Below, one piece after another: positions 18,338-27,522 of a stretch of 64,000 nucleotides of DNA (the first letter of the stretch is position 1; every line of letters starts with the position of its first letter). Source of the DNA: Pseudophaeobacter leonis. Its GTDB lineage: Bacteria > Pseudomonadota > Alphaproteobacteria > Rhodobacterales > Rhodobacteraceae. Location: contig NZ_MWVJ01000016.1 in the NCBI RefSeq assembly GCF_002087335.1, positions 1 to 64,000 of the forward strand. Direction: 5' to 3'. The position numbers and the translations under genes were made by a program. The notes under the pieces are model-generated. The model worked only from the letters and a program-made list of their open reading frames with translations, did not search any database and was not told where the DNA came from.

Positions 18338-19333
18338 TCAGTCCGCGTTGCGGAACAGATTGACCAGTTCGGTCATCTCAGGGTTCGCTGCCAGATAGCT
18401 GTCATAGACTGGCGCCATCGCCGCCTGGAAAGCGGATTTGTCAGCGATTTCATTGACGGTGACACCACCATCAACAACGATCTTCATCGAAGCGGCTTCG
18501 CGTTCCTGCCACAGCTTACGCTGCAGCTCGGTCGAGGCGCGACCGGCCTCTTTTACAATGGTCTGCTGCTCAGGTGTCAGGGCATCAAAGGTCTTTTTGC
18601 TCATGCACAGGCACTCGGGGATGATCAAGTGCTGCGACATGGAATAGTACTTTGCGACCTCAAAGTGGCTGGTCGATTCATAGGAGGGCGGGTTGTTTTC
18701 CGCACCATCGACAACACCGGTTTTGATCGACTGATAGACCTCGGCAAAGGCCATCGGGGTCGCATTGCCGCCCATGGATTCGATCATGCCAACAAACAGA
18801 TCGTTGTTCATGACCCGCACTTTCATGCCTTCCACATCCGCCGGAGTATTGATCGGCTTGATGGAGTTGTAGAAAGAGCGTGCACCGGCATCATAGTAGC
18901 CAAGTGCGACAATGCCTTTGGCTTCCAGCCCTTTGCCCCGCGCTTCACCCGGCGCGCCATCCATCAGGCGGTACATCTGCGGAACGCTTTTAAAGATAAA
19001 GGGCAGCGAGACCACATTGGTTTCCGGCACGGCCTGCCCCATTGGCCCAAGGCTAAAGACACCAAAGTCCAGAATGCCGAGACGGAGCTGCTCGATCGCA
19101 TCTGGCTGCGAGCCCAGAACGCCGGCATGAAAGACCTTACCCTTCACAGAACCTGCGGTTTTTTCTTCGACTTCCGCCATGAAGGCTTCCATGCCGTGCG
19201 ACACCGGATAGTCCACCACGTGGATGTTCCAGCCGCGCCAATCCTTGGCCTCAGCGCCTACAGGTGCCATCGCCAAAGTTGCTGCTGCAGCAAGGGCAAA
19301 TGCCCCGCGTCCGATCAATTTGCTCATCATCAT
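18338..19333 (-). CDS. TRAP transporter substrate-binding protein (DctP family)
   Basis: A periplasmic receptor of about 331 residues with a signal peptide of roughly 29 residues (hydrophobic core FALAAAATLAMAPVG, cleavage near AEA). The mature chain starts KDWRGWNIHVVDYPVSHGMEAF and contains EGMKVRVMNNDLFVGMIESMGGNATPM, the conserved region around the substrate-anchoring arginine. DctP proteins bind organic acids such as sugar acids or C4-dicarboxylates. Three consecutive ATGs (19333, 19330, 19327) occur; the exact start is uncertain by two residues. The sugar-acid genes next door suggest a sugar-acid ligand. Confidence 0.85.
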   Translation of the reverse strand: MMMSKLIGRGAFALAAAATLAMAPVGAEAKDWRGWNIHVVDYPVSHGMEAFMAEVEEKTAGSVKGKVFHAGVLGSQPDAIEQLRLGILDFGVFSLGPMGQAVPETNVVSLPFIFKSVPQMYRLMDGAPGEARGKGLEAKGIVALGYYDAGARSFYNSIKPINTPADVEGMKVRVMNNDLFVGMIESMGGNATPMAFAEVYQSIKTGVVDGAENNPPSYESTSHFEVAKYYSMSQHLIIPECLCMSKKTFDALTPEQQTIVKEAGRASTELQRKLWQEREAASMKIVVDGGVTVNEIADKSAFQAAMAPVYDSYLAANPEMTELVNLFRNAD

Positions 19334-19353
19334 CCTGTCTCCTCCTCCAGACA

Positions 19354-19390
19354 ATTTGTCACAAATCAATTCAAGAAATTACAAATATTT
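19354..19390. promoter_or_regulatory. Candidate GntR operator upstream of the TRAP operon
   Basis: A perfect inverted repeat ATTTGT-C-ACAAAT (19354-19366) has the GT...AC core typical of FadR-group operators. Twelve bases upstream is ATTACAAATATTT (19378-19390), repeated exactly in front of the SDR gene. Both are 20-60 bp before the dctP start. Confidence 0.5.
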
Positions 19391-19620
19391 ACAACTGATA
19401 ATTTTGGGAGATTTCATAAACCCTCACCCAGACCCCTGGAAAAATGCGAGCTTACATCCACTATATTACTGCTATTAAAGATAAATATACCTGACAGAGA
19501 AATCAAACCGCGCCCCTCATGCGGCAACTGCTCAGGGTTAAACACCAGAACTCCCGGCAAACAGGTCAGGCAAAACGCCAATCTGCCGGGGTGACAAATA
19601 CAGTCAAATCTCCCAGCATC

Positions 19621-19880
19621 GAGACGGAATCACACCCAGCTGCCGCCGCCCTGCCCCAAGGGGCATGCGATTGCCACTTCCACCTGATTGACAGCAGCTG
19701 CTACAACCTGCCCGCCGCAGGCCGCGCCGGATCGGGTGGTGAGCGTGCAGGGCAACGCCTACCGCTAGGACAACCGGTACCTTCTGGACGCACTGGATCT
19801 GGACGCACTGGATCACTTTGGCGCCGCCGGGCTGGACGAGCTGCGCGCAAAGGCAGCCCGGCTGATATTGCCAAACCTGT
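19621..19880 (+). pseudogene. Remnant of an amidohydrolase (2-pyrone-4,6-dicarboxylate-hydrolase-like)
   Basis: One frame gives LPQGACDCHFHLIDSSCYNL, the N-terminal metal-binding H-x-H region of COG3618 amidohydrolases. After an abrupt frame change the next frame gives DRVVSVQGNAYR, a stop codon, then DNRYLLDALDLDALDHFGAAGLDELRAKAARL, which resembles strands 2-3 of the same family. The first barrel units are compressed, several family segments are missing, and CTGGACGCACTGGAT is duplicated at 19789-19818. Unlike the single-indel genes, this is true decay: frameshift, nonsense and deletion together. It lies between the TRAP/RraA genes and the sugar-acid genes. Confidence 0.55.
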
Positions 19881-19947
19881 ATTATAGGTATATAGGTTTT
19901 CAAAATCCAAACACCCGACACCACGCACCAAGATCACGAGATTCGCC

Positions 19948-20682
19948 ATGTCAGAAGACTTTGACACCCTGGATCGCCGCCCGCTGTACACACGGGTTGC
20001 CGACAGCATTCTTGCCATGATCGCAGACACTGGCCTGCGCCCTGGCGACAATCTGCCGTCAGAAGCCGCCCTGTGCGAACGTGCCGGGGTCAGCCGGGTT
20101 GTGGTGCGCGGCGCACTGGCCCATCTGGCGGGGGCCGGCCACATCAAGCTCTCCAATGGCCGCAAAGCCCAGGTCAATGCGATCAACCCCGACATTCTGG
20201 CCGGTACCTTCACCTACGGATTGGCGACCGCTCAGTTTACGGTCAGCAAGGTGCTGGAGGTGCGTCAGGGCATTGAGACCACCATGGCCGCCCTGGCGGC
20301 AACAAACCGGACCGAGGCGCAGGTCGCAAAGCTACAAGACCTCTGTGCGCGGATGCAGCAGGCCGTTGGCGAGCCTCAGCTGTTTGCAGAACTGGACTAT
20401 CTGTTTCACCTCTGCATTGCCGAGGCCACGGACAACCCGCTCTATGTCTATATCGTCAAACCGCTGCGTGAGGTCATCCTGCAGTCGATCACCGCCGGCC
20501 GACTGGCACAGCAGACAGAGCGCGAGCAGAACCGCATTGTGAGCGATCACCAGATCATTGTCGATGCCATTGCACAGGGCCATGCCGAGGCCGCAACCAG
20601 AGCAATGCAAAACCACTTCTCCGCGGCCAGCCAGGCGGTGCAGCGCACCGATGCAGAGCCCTCTACAGGACCAAACCCATGA
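19948..20682 (+). CDS. GntR-family transcriptional regulator (FadR/FCD subgroup)
   Basis: A 244-residue regulator with an N-terminal winged helix (RPGDNLPSEAALCERAGVSRVVVRGALAHLAGAGHI) and an FCD domain (LEVRQGIETTMAALAA, LDYLFHLCIAEATDNPLYVYIV, SDHQIIVDAIAQGHAEAA). It leads a compact operon with the KDG kinase gene, which it overlaps by four bases, and so probably controls sugar-acid breakdown by sensing an intermediate such as 2-keto-3-deoxygluconate or its phosphate (inference). Upstream, TATAGGTATATAGGT near 19884-19898 is a possible promoter or operator element. Confidence 0.85.
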   Translation: MSEDFDTLDRRPLYTRVADSILAMIADTGLRPGDNLPSEAALCERAGVSRVVVRGALAHLAGAGHIKLSNGRKAQVNAINPDILAGTFTYGLATAQFTVSKVLEVRQGIETTMAALAATNRTEAQVAKLQDLCARMQQAVGEPQLFAELDYLFHLCIAEATDNPLYVYIVKPLREVILQSITAGRLAQQTEREQNRIVSDHQIIVDAIAQGHAEAATRAMQNHFSAASQAVQRTDAEPSTGPNP

Positions 20683-21635
20683 CCCCCACCCCCTGCGCGC
20701 CGCTGGACCTGCTCTGTTTTGGCGAACCGATGTTTGAATTTTCCTGGCTGCAAAAAGACATGATCCGGCCCGGCATTGGCGGCGATGTGTCGAACACCGC
20801 CGTCGCCGCCCGCCGCGCAGGGGCCAGTGCTGGGATGCTCACCCATCTGGGGAGTGATAATTTTGGCGACCACATCCTGCAGCTCTATGCCGATGAGGAC
20901 ATCGACGCCTCTCGGATCCTGCGCAAGGATGACGCACCAACCGGGCTCTATTTTATCGACTACGGCCCCGCAGGACACCAGTTTTCCTACCGTCGCGCCG
21001 GGTCGGCTGCCAGTCGTGTCCCCCCAGCTGATCTGACACCGGATATGTTTGATCAGGTCGGGGTGCTGCATCTCAGTGGCATCACTCAGGCGATCTCTGA
21101 CAGCTCCTGCGCCGCCTCGATCCGGGCTGCCGAACTGGCGCGCAAGGCAGGTGCCAAGGTGGCCTTTGACACCAATCTGCGGCTCAACCTCTGGAGCGGC
21201 GAACAAGCCCGTGCGGCCCTGGAGACGATCCTGCCACTGGTTGACATCGTCTTTCCCAGCATCGAAGATTCAGAGGCGCTGTTTGGCACCAGTGATGTGA
21301 GCGAAATCTGCGACCGGTTTTTGTCATTCGGCGTCGGCATGGTGGTTCTGACCCTGGCTGAAAAGGGCGCAATTGTCGCCACTCCCGACAGCCATGACGT
21401 GATTGCGGCCTTCCCCGCTCAGCTGCGGGACGCGACCGGCGCAGGCGATACATTTGATGGCGCCTTTCTGGCCGAATACTGCCAAACCGGTGACGCGCTA
21501 TATGCTGCGCGGTTTGCCTGTGCTGCAGCCTCGCTCTCGGTCGAAACTGTTGGTGCTGTTGCCTCCATTCCAAAACGCGACAGTATTTTAGCCCGTATGC
21601 AACAGGGCCATATGCAGCAAGGTGAAGCCGGATGA
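20679..21635 (+). CDS. kdgK: 2-Keto-3-deoxygluconate kinase (PfkB family)
   Basis: A 318-residue ribokinase-fold protein: LLCFGEPMFEF and GGDVSNTAVAARRAGASAGML at the N-terminus, FDTNLRLNLWS in the middle, and DATGAGDTFDGAFLAEY with the catalytic Asp. These match KDG kinases, which make 2-keto-3-deoxy-6-phosphogluconate. The next gene encodes KDPG aldolase, overlapping by four bases, giving the two last steps of an Entner-Doudoroff-type pathway. The C-terminus carries a 15-bp in-frame duplication reading MQQGHMQQG just before the stop. Confidence 0.85.
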   Translation: MTPTPCAPLDLLCFGEPMFEFSWLQKDMIRPGIGGDVSNTAVAARRAGASAGMLTHLGSDNFGDHILQLYADEDIDASRILRKDDAPTGLYFIDYGPAGHQFSYRRAGSAASRVPPADLTPDMFDQVGVLHLSGITQAISDSSCAASIRAAELARKAGAKVAFDTNLRLNLWSGEQARAALETILPLVDIVFPSIEDSEALFGTSDVSEICDRFLSFGVGMVVLTLAEKGAIVATPDSHDVIAAFPAQLRDATGAGDTFDGAFLAEYCQTGDALYAARFACAAASLSVETVGAVASIPKRDSILARMQQGHMQQGEAG

Positions 21636-22291
21636 AATCCAATCCCGAAACCGCACAAAAGGTCATCCGTGATACCTGCACTCTGGCGCCGATTATGCCG
21701 GTTTTGGTCGTGCGTGATGCGGCCCACGCGGCCCCTTTGGCCAGGGCGCTGATCGCGGGTGGCCTGCCTGCCCTCGAGGTCACTCTGCGTACCCCGGCCG
21801 CACTGGACGTCATTGCTGCCATGTCACAAATTGCCGGTGGTGTGGTTGGCGCCGGCACCCTGATCACGCCTAAGGACGTGCGAGACGCCAAGGCCGCAGG
21901 GGCCGCCTTTGGCGTCTCGCCCGGCGCTACTGATGCTTTGATAGAGGCCTGCCTCACAGAAAACCTGCCGCTGCTGCCGGGGGCCGCCAGCGCCAGCGAG
22001 GCCATGCGTCTGCTGGAGCGTGGCTATCAGGTGCAAAAGTTCTTCCCGGCTGAGGCGGCAGGTGGTGCTGCGGCCCTAAAGGCGATTGGCGCCCCCCTGC
22101 CGCAAATCAGTTTTTGCCCAACCGGCGGCGTCAGTTTGAAAAATGCAAAAACCTATCTCGACCTGCCCAATGTGCTCTGTGCCGGTGGCAGCTGGGTGGC
22201 GCCGGATGCGTTGGTCTCAACTGGTGACTGGGGTGCCATCGAGGCGCTTGCCCGCGAAGCCCGAGAAACCTGTGATACACTGGCCACCTAA
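21632..22291 (+). CDS. eda: KDPG (2-keto-3-deoxy-6-phosphogluconate) aldolase
   Basis: A 219-residue class I aldolase that splits KDPG into pyruvate and glyceraldehyde 3-phosphate. [17 protein letters not shown] contains the catalytic glutamate, [11 protein letters not shown] and [12 protein letters not shown] follow, and [13 protein letters not shown] contains the Schiff-base lysine; CPTGGVS is the phosphate-binding turn. Length and motifs match Eda. Its ATG overlaps the kdgK stop. The stop codon lies in a 15-bp tandem array that supplies two further in-frame stops. Confidence 0.9.
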   Translation: MKSNPETAQKVIRDTCTLAPIMPVLVVRDAAHAAPLARALIAGGLPALEVTLRTPAALDVIAAMSQIAGGVVGAGTLITPKDVRDAKAAGAAFGVSPGATDALIEACLTENLPLLPGAASASEAMRLLERGYQVQKFFPAEAAGGAAALKAIGAPLPQISFCPTGGVSLKNAKTYLDLPNVLCAGGSWVAPDALVSTGDWGAIEALAREARETCDTLAT

Positions 22292-22324
22292 AGCCTGGCC
22301 ACCTAGAACCCGGCCACCTAGAGC
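22280..22324 (+). repeat. 15-bp tandem array carrying three in-phase stop codons at the eda end
   Basis: Three copies of CTGGCCACCTAAAGC-like units run head to tail. The eda TAA lies in the first unit; TAG occurs at the same position in units two and three. The 15-bp period keeps all three stops in the eda reading frame. Confidence 0.85.
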
Positions 22325-22388
22325 CGGGTTTGCCCCCGCGACCCGGCGGGCCTGCCCATTGCGTCTGAAAACGATGACTGGAGACAAC

Positions 22389-24186
22389 ATGTCGAAACTG
22401 CGCCCCGAAGATCTTCGCTCTCGCAAATGGTTCAACAATCCGGAAAACCCCGAGATGACGGCGCTCTATCTTGAGCGCTATCTGAACTACGGGCTGACCC
22501 GCGCAGAGCTGCAGTCGGACAAACCGATCATTGCGATTGCCCAGACCGGCAGCGATCTGAGCCCCTGCAACCGCCACCATATCGAGCTGGCCAAGCGGGT
22601 GCGCGACGGGATTATCGCCGCAGGCGGCACCGCAATCGAGGTCCCGGTCCACCCCATTCAGGAAACCGGCAAGCGCCCCACAGCGCTGCTGGATCGCAAC
22701 CTGGCCTATCTGGGCCTGGTCGAAGCCCTGTATGGCTATCCGATTGACGGCGTTGTGCTGACCATTGGCTGTGACAAGACCACGCCTGCGCTGCTGATGG
22801 CTGCGGCGACAGTCGGCATTCCTGCACTGGCGCTCTCGGTTGGGCCGATGCTGAACGGCTGGCACGACGGCAAACGCGCCGGGTCCGGCACCGTGATCTG
22901 GAAGGCGCGCGAGCAGCTGGCGGCCGGGGAAATCGACAACGATACCTTTATGGAAATTGCCGCTGCCTCAGCGCCTTCGGTGGGCTATTGCAATACCATG
23001 GGCACGGCCACCACGATGAACTCTTTGGCCGAAGCCCTGGGCATGCAGATGCCCGGCGCAGCCGCCATCCCTGCCCCGTACCGGGAGCGCAGCCAGATCA
23101 GCTATGAGGTCGGGCGCCGTGTCGTCGACATGGTCTGGGAAGACCTGCGCCCGGATCAGATCATGACCCGCGCCGCCTTTGAGAACGCCATTGTGATCAA
23201 CTCGGCCATTGGTGGCTCTACCAATGCGCCCATTCACCTCAATGCCATTGCCCGCCACCTGGGTGTCGCACTGGACAATGACGACTGGCAGGCCATTGGT
23301 CATGACATCCCGCTGCTGGTGAACCTGCAGCCCGCCGGAGAGTATCTCGGTGAGGACTCCCCCCGTGCCGGGGGGGTGCCCGCCGTGGTTGGAGAGTTGC
23401 TGGCGGCCGGGCTGCTGCCCCATCCAGATGCGGTCTGCGCCAATGGCAAGACAATGGCCGAAAACTACGCGCCCTGCCGTAGTGCGAACACCGATGTAAT
23501 CCGCACTGTCGCCAAGCCGATGCTGACCGCAGCAGGGTTCCTCAACCTCAAGGGAAACCTCTTTGACAGCGCCATCATGAAGACCAGTGTGATCAGCCCC
23601 GATTTTCGCAAACGCTACCTGTCAAACCCTGCGGATCTGAATGCCTTTGAGGGGTCGGTCGTGGTCTTTGATGGTCCCGAGGACTATCACAGCCGCATTG
23701 ATGACCCTAAAGAGGCGATCGGTGAGACCAGCATCCTGGTGATGCGTGGAACCGGCCCAAAGGGCTATCCCGGCGGCGCTGAGGTGGTCAATATGCGCCC
23801 GCCTGCCTATCTGCTGAAACAGGGGGTCGACGCCCTCCCCTGTATTGGTGATGGGCGACAGTCCGGCACCTCTGGCTCGCCATCCATCCTAAATGCGGTG
23901 CCTGAGGCCGCAGATGGCGGCGGCCTGGCCCTGTTGCAAACCGGGGATCGTCTTCGCATCGACCTCAAACAGCTGCCGCGTCGATATGTTGCTGTCAGAG
24001 GCGGAACTGGCAGAGCGCTGCGCGGCACTGAATGCCAAGGGGGGATACCCTTCACCTGCCAGCCAGTCGCCCTGGCAACAGTACTTTCGCGAGATGGTGG
24101 AGCCGCTGGATCGCGGCATGACCCTGCGCGACGCCGACACATACCGCAACATTGCCCATAAAACGCTGCCCCGCGACAATCACTAG
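22389..24186 (+). CDS. IlvD/Edd-family sugar-acid dehydratase, frameshifted near the 3' end
   Basis: About 600 residues. The order of motifs, [72 protein letters not shown] and [12 protein letters not shown], is typical of the sugar-acid (arabonate/xylonate/gluconate-like) branch of Fe-S dehydratases rather than biosynthetic IlvD. It would make 2-keto-3-deoxy sugar acids for the kinase and aldolase just upstream. At 23967-23969 an AAA should be AA: dropping one A restores [20 protein letters not shown] and a normal C-terminus ending at 24186. The start is set by [15 protein letters not shown], 97 bp after eda. Confidence 0.85.
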
Positions 24187-24233
24187 GCCCGCTTTAGACG
24201 CGCTACAGGCCCGCCTGCAAACAGGCGGTCCCC

Positions 24234-25091
24234 CTATGGCCATTCGGCAAAGGACACCTCCTGGGTGCGCTTGCGGTAGATCGGCGTGTAGGTGCGGCGG
24301 AACTGCGCCGGAGCCAGGCTTTCATGGCGGCGAAAAAAGCGGGGGAAATAGGCGGCATCGCTGAAGCCGAGTTTATATCCGATCTCGGCCACCTGCAGGT
24401 TGCTGGTGATCAGCAGCGTCTTGGCTTCTTCCATCAATCGCCGCTGCATGTGCCGATGCGGTGGTATGCCGATCGTGCGGCGCACGGCTTCGTTCAACCG
24501 GTCGCGCGACACGCCAATGCGGCGGGCATATTCGGCAACGGTCCAGTGGTTTTGCAAGTGCAGCTCCACCAGGTTGAGGAAGCTGTCCGAGATGCGATGC
24601 GGCTGTGGCTCGGTCGCCTGAAACGGCGGCGCCGCAGCCCGCCAGATCTCGATCAACAGTAGCGACACGCAATGGTGCAGAACGGTTTCACTGCCGGGTG
24701 CCAAGGCGCGCAGTTCGGGCTCGATTTTGTCAAACAGCACGATGCAGGATTGCATCATCGCGGCTGTCATGTCGGACAAAAAGATGCGGCGGCTGACCAC
24801 CTGGCGCACATGCGCCGAGATCACGTCGGTTGGCAGCGCGCGACCAAGGGCACGTTCAGGCATACGGATCAAAAAACCCCTCGTCCCAGCGGCAAGCGAT
24901 ATGCGGGTGGACCAGCCGGTGGGAGACCAGATCAGACATGGCCCGGCAATATCACGCTCGACCTCGTCAGAGATAAAAGTGCCGCGGCCCGACTCCAGAA
25001 TCAAAAACGTCGCCCGCCCGCCGGAGGTGGCAAATTCGGTTCTGGTCAGCGCACTCTTGATGCGCTCTGCCTGAATGGTTTGACGTTCCAA
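24234..25091 (-). CDS. AraC-family transcriptional regulator
   Basis: A 285-residue regulator with an N-terminal effector domain (ATFLILESGRGTFISDEVER... GPCLIWSPTGWSTRISL) and a C-terminal double helix-turn-helix (WTVAEYARRIGVSRDRLNEAVRR; VAEIGYKLGFSDAAYFPRFFRRHE). It is transcribed away from the Liv-type transporter genes, sharing the 187-bp gap at 25092-25278, and is therefore the probable activator of that cluster. It is convergent with the dehydratase gene, 47 bp away. Confidence 0.85.
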   Translation of the reverse strand: MERQTIQAERIKSALTRTEFATSGGRATFLILESGRGTFISDEVERDIAGPCLIWSPTGWSTRISLAAGTRGFLIRMPERALGRALPTDVISAHVRQVVSRRIFLSDMTAAMMQSCIVLFDKIEPELRALAPGSETVLHHCVSLLLIEIWRAAAPPFQATEPQPHRISDSFLNLVELHLQNHWTVAEYARRIGVSRDRLNEAVRRTIGIPPHRHMQRRLMEEAKTLLITSNLQVAEIGYKLGFSDAAYFPRFFRRHESLAPAQFRRTYTPIYRKRTQEVSFAEWP

Positions 25092-25278
25092 AGCCCGCGA
25101 TGCCCCCTGTGACCTGCCCTCAGATCCGTCAAAAGTACAATTATATCCTCAAAATGTCTATTATCTTGCTGCCTGCGACCGCTTAGGCTTTTGATATCCC
25201 CCGCTTCGGGAAAGGCGAGGGATCAAGACTGTGGGTCATATGGGCCACGATATGTCGGGACATCTAGGGAGGAATAAA

Positions 25279-26516
25279 ATGAAAAATTCGCTTTTGGAGG
25301 CGGTCTGCGCGACGCGACGCCTCACGACCTGCGCCCTCGCAGCACTTGCACTCGCATCCAGCGTACACGGGGTTGCCGCGCAGGAACGCGACAAAGTAAC
25401 CATCGGATATGCAGTCTCCAAATCCGGGCCTAACGCAGGCGGCGCCGGGATGACGGTCACCCCCAACTATGAATTGTGGGTCCAGGAGGTGAACGCGGCA
25501 GGTGGGCTGAAAATGCCCGACGGCAGCCAGTTGCCCATCGAAGTCATCGCCTATGATGACCGGTCTTCGGCCGAGGAAGTGGTCCGCGCGGTCGAGCGCC
25601 TTGCGACGCAGGACAAGGTGGATATCATCCTTCCGCCCTGGGGCACCGGCTTTAATCTTGCGGTCGCACCGCTGATGGCCAAGTTCGGCTATCCACATCT
25701 GGCAGGGGCTGCAGTCACCGATAAGGCCTCGGACTTTGTCAAGCGCTGGGACACCAGCTTCTGGTTCATGGGCGGCAGCGCCGACTACGTCTCTGCCTTT
25801 ACCGATATCCTCGTGGCCGAACGTGCCGCCGGTCGGATCAACGACAAGATCGCCATGATCTCGGTCGCAGACGGCTTTGGCATCGATCTGGTAAAGGCCG
25901 CGCGGCCCAGCTTTGAGGCGGCCGGCTTTGACGTCACCTATGACAAGAGCTTCCCGCCCCAGACCTCTGACTTTGCCACCATTCTGAACGAGGCGCAGAG
26001 TTCCGAAGCAGACACATTTGTCGCCTTCACCTATCCGCCGCATACTTTTGCGCTGACCAAACAGGCCAAGGTGGCCAGCTTTAGCCCGCCGGTCTTTTAC
26101 CTCGGCGTTGGCGCTGCCTTCCCTGTGTATCCCAAAATCGCGGATGGATCCGTCGAGGGCATCATGAGCCTGGGCGGGGTCGACCCCAACAACGCGCTGA
26201 ACAATGCCTACCGCGCCAAGCACCAGGAGGTCGTCGGTCGCGGTGCGGATTACTGGGGCTCAGTGCTGATCTACGCTTCGCTGCAGATGCTGGAGCAGAC
26301 CGTCGCCCGCGTTGGCCTTGATAAGGCCGCGGTCGCCGCAGAGCTGTCCAGCGGCACATTCTCGACCGTTTTGGGCGCCGAGACCCGTCTGGAAAACAAC
26401 CAGTTGCGCGCTATCAACTGGGTCGGTCAATGGCAGGACGGCACCTTTGTGGCGGTCTCAGCCGAGGGCGGCGGCAACAAGATGCAGGTCAAACTCCGAA
26501 ACCCGGCTGGGAATAA
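25279..26516 (+). CDS. Liv-type (branched-chain amino acid/aromatic acid) ABC transporter binding protein, frameshift near the end
   Basis: A periplasmic receptor of about 412 residues with a signal peptide (core CALAALALASSVHGVAA). DKVTIGYAVSKSGPNAGGAGM starts the mature type-I binding fold of the HAAT/Liv family, with VIAYDDRSSAEEVVRAVERL following. Such receptors also bind aromatic acids, which the neighbouring genes suggest here. The start follows AGGGAGGAATAAA. At about 26494-26497 one C seems missing: restoring it gives QVKLPKPGWE and a TAA at 26514-26516, the usual family end. As written, the frame runs on to 26577 through a 16-bp repeat array. Confidence 0.85.
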
Positions 26517-26527
26517 CCCCACAAACC

Positions 26528-26605
26528 TGACCAGATATCTCTCGGGCCAGATAGTTTTTGGGCCAGATAACTCTTGAGCCAGTTAACCATTGAGCCAGAG
26601 CGCGG
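26528..26605 (+). repeat. 16-bp degenerate tandem array (five copies) after the binding-protein gene
   Basis: Units at 26528, 26544, 26560, 26576 and 26592 resemble GGGCCAGATAACTCTT. The array starts 11 bp after the restored stop codon and fills the gap to the permease gene. Confidence 0.8.
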
Positions 26606-26656
26606 CGGAGCGATCCGCCGCCTCTCCTCACCACACTGAATAAGATCGGACTTTCC

Positions 26657-27520
26657 ATGCTCGAACATGTCGTCAACGGGCTTGTGCTCGGCGGCACCTA
26701 TTCGCTTGTCGCGATGGGGCTCACCATCCAGTACGGCATCGCGAGGATCATGAACCTCGGTTTCGGGGACATGATCATCGCCGCCTGTCTTGCCACCTAT
26801 GTTCTGTTTACCACCTTGTCGATCAACCCGATCATAGCCTTGCTGATCCTCGCGCCTGCGGGCTATGCGGTGAACAACCTGATTTACCGCGTGCTGATGA
26901 AGCCGCTGGTCGCGCGCGCGCCGGACGAAGGCGCCCTTGAGGTCGACAGTATTCTTGTGACCTTTGGGCTGCTTTTTGTGATCCAGGGCCTGCTGCTGGC
27001 GCTCTTTGGCGGCGGCTACACCAGCTACAGCTTTCTGAACACGCCGGTCAGTGTTCTGGGCACCGTGGTTGCTGGCAACCGGCTGCTGGCGCTTGTTCTT
27101 AGCCTGGTGATCGGCGGAGCACTGGTGATCATTTTGTTCCGCACCCGCTGGGGCATGATCCTGCGTGCGGTGGCACTGGCCCCCAAAAGCGCGCCTCTCT
27201 TTGGCATCGACACCGACCGCGCGGCGCGGACCGCCTTTGCCATTGGCGGCGCCATGGCCGCAACCGGTGGCGTGGTTATCTCGATGTTTCAAACCTTTAC
27301 GGCAACGGCAGGGGTGGTCTTTACCATGAAGGCCCTGATCGTCGTCATCCTCGGCGGCAAGGGCAGCGTGCCCGGCGCCATCGTCGCGGGCCTGTTGCTG
27401 GGCCTCGTCGAGACATTTGTCGCCGCCTATGTCGACCCCGGCCTGACGCTGGCCGCCGTTTATACCGTGTTCCTTGTGCTGCTGCTTGTGCGGCCCAACG
27501 GCCTCTTTGGAAAGGCGTGA
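26657..27520 (+). CDS. livH: Liv-type ABC transporter permease (LivH)
   Basis: A 287-residue integral membrane protein. It starts MLEHVVNGLVLGGTYSLVAMGLTIQYGIARIMNLGFGD, the LivH signature (N-G-L-x-x-G-x-x-Y-x-L-x-x-x-G). VVILGGKGSVPGAIVAGLLLG near the C-terminus is the ATPase-contact loop. It forms the inner-membrane channel with LivM. This is the only intact gene of the liv set in the given sequence. Its stop overlaps a possible GTG start of livM. Confidence 0.85.
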   Translation: MLEHVVNGLVLGGTYSLVAMGLTIQYGIARIMNLGFGDMIIAACLATYVLFTTLSINPIIALLILAPAGYAVNNLIYRVLMKPLVARAPDEGALEVDSILVTFGLLFVIQGLLLALFGGGYTSYSFLNTPVSVLGTVVAGNRLLALVLSLVIGGALVIILFRTRWGMILRAVALAPKSAPLFGIDTDRAARTAFAIGGAMAATGGVVISMFQTFTATAGVVFTMKALIVVILGGKGSVPGAIVAGLLLGLVETFVAAYVDPGLTLAAVYTVFLVLLLVRPNGLFGKA

Positions 27521-27522
27521 CG

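Noticed and set aside
26517-26577. C-terminal extension of the Liv-type binding protein (to 26577)
   Set aside because: It reads through the 16-bp array; restoring one base at about 26495 gives the usual family C-terminus and a stop at 26516.
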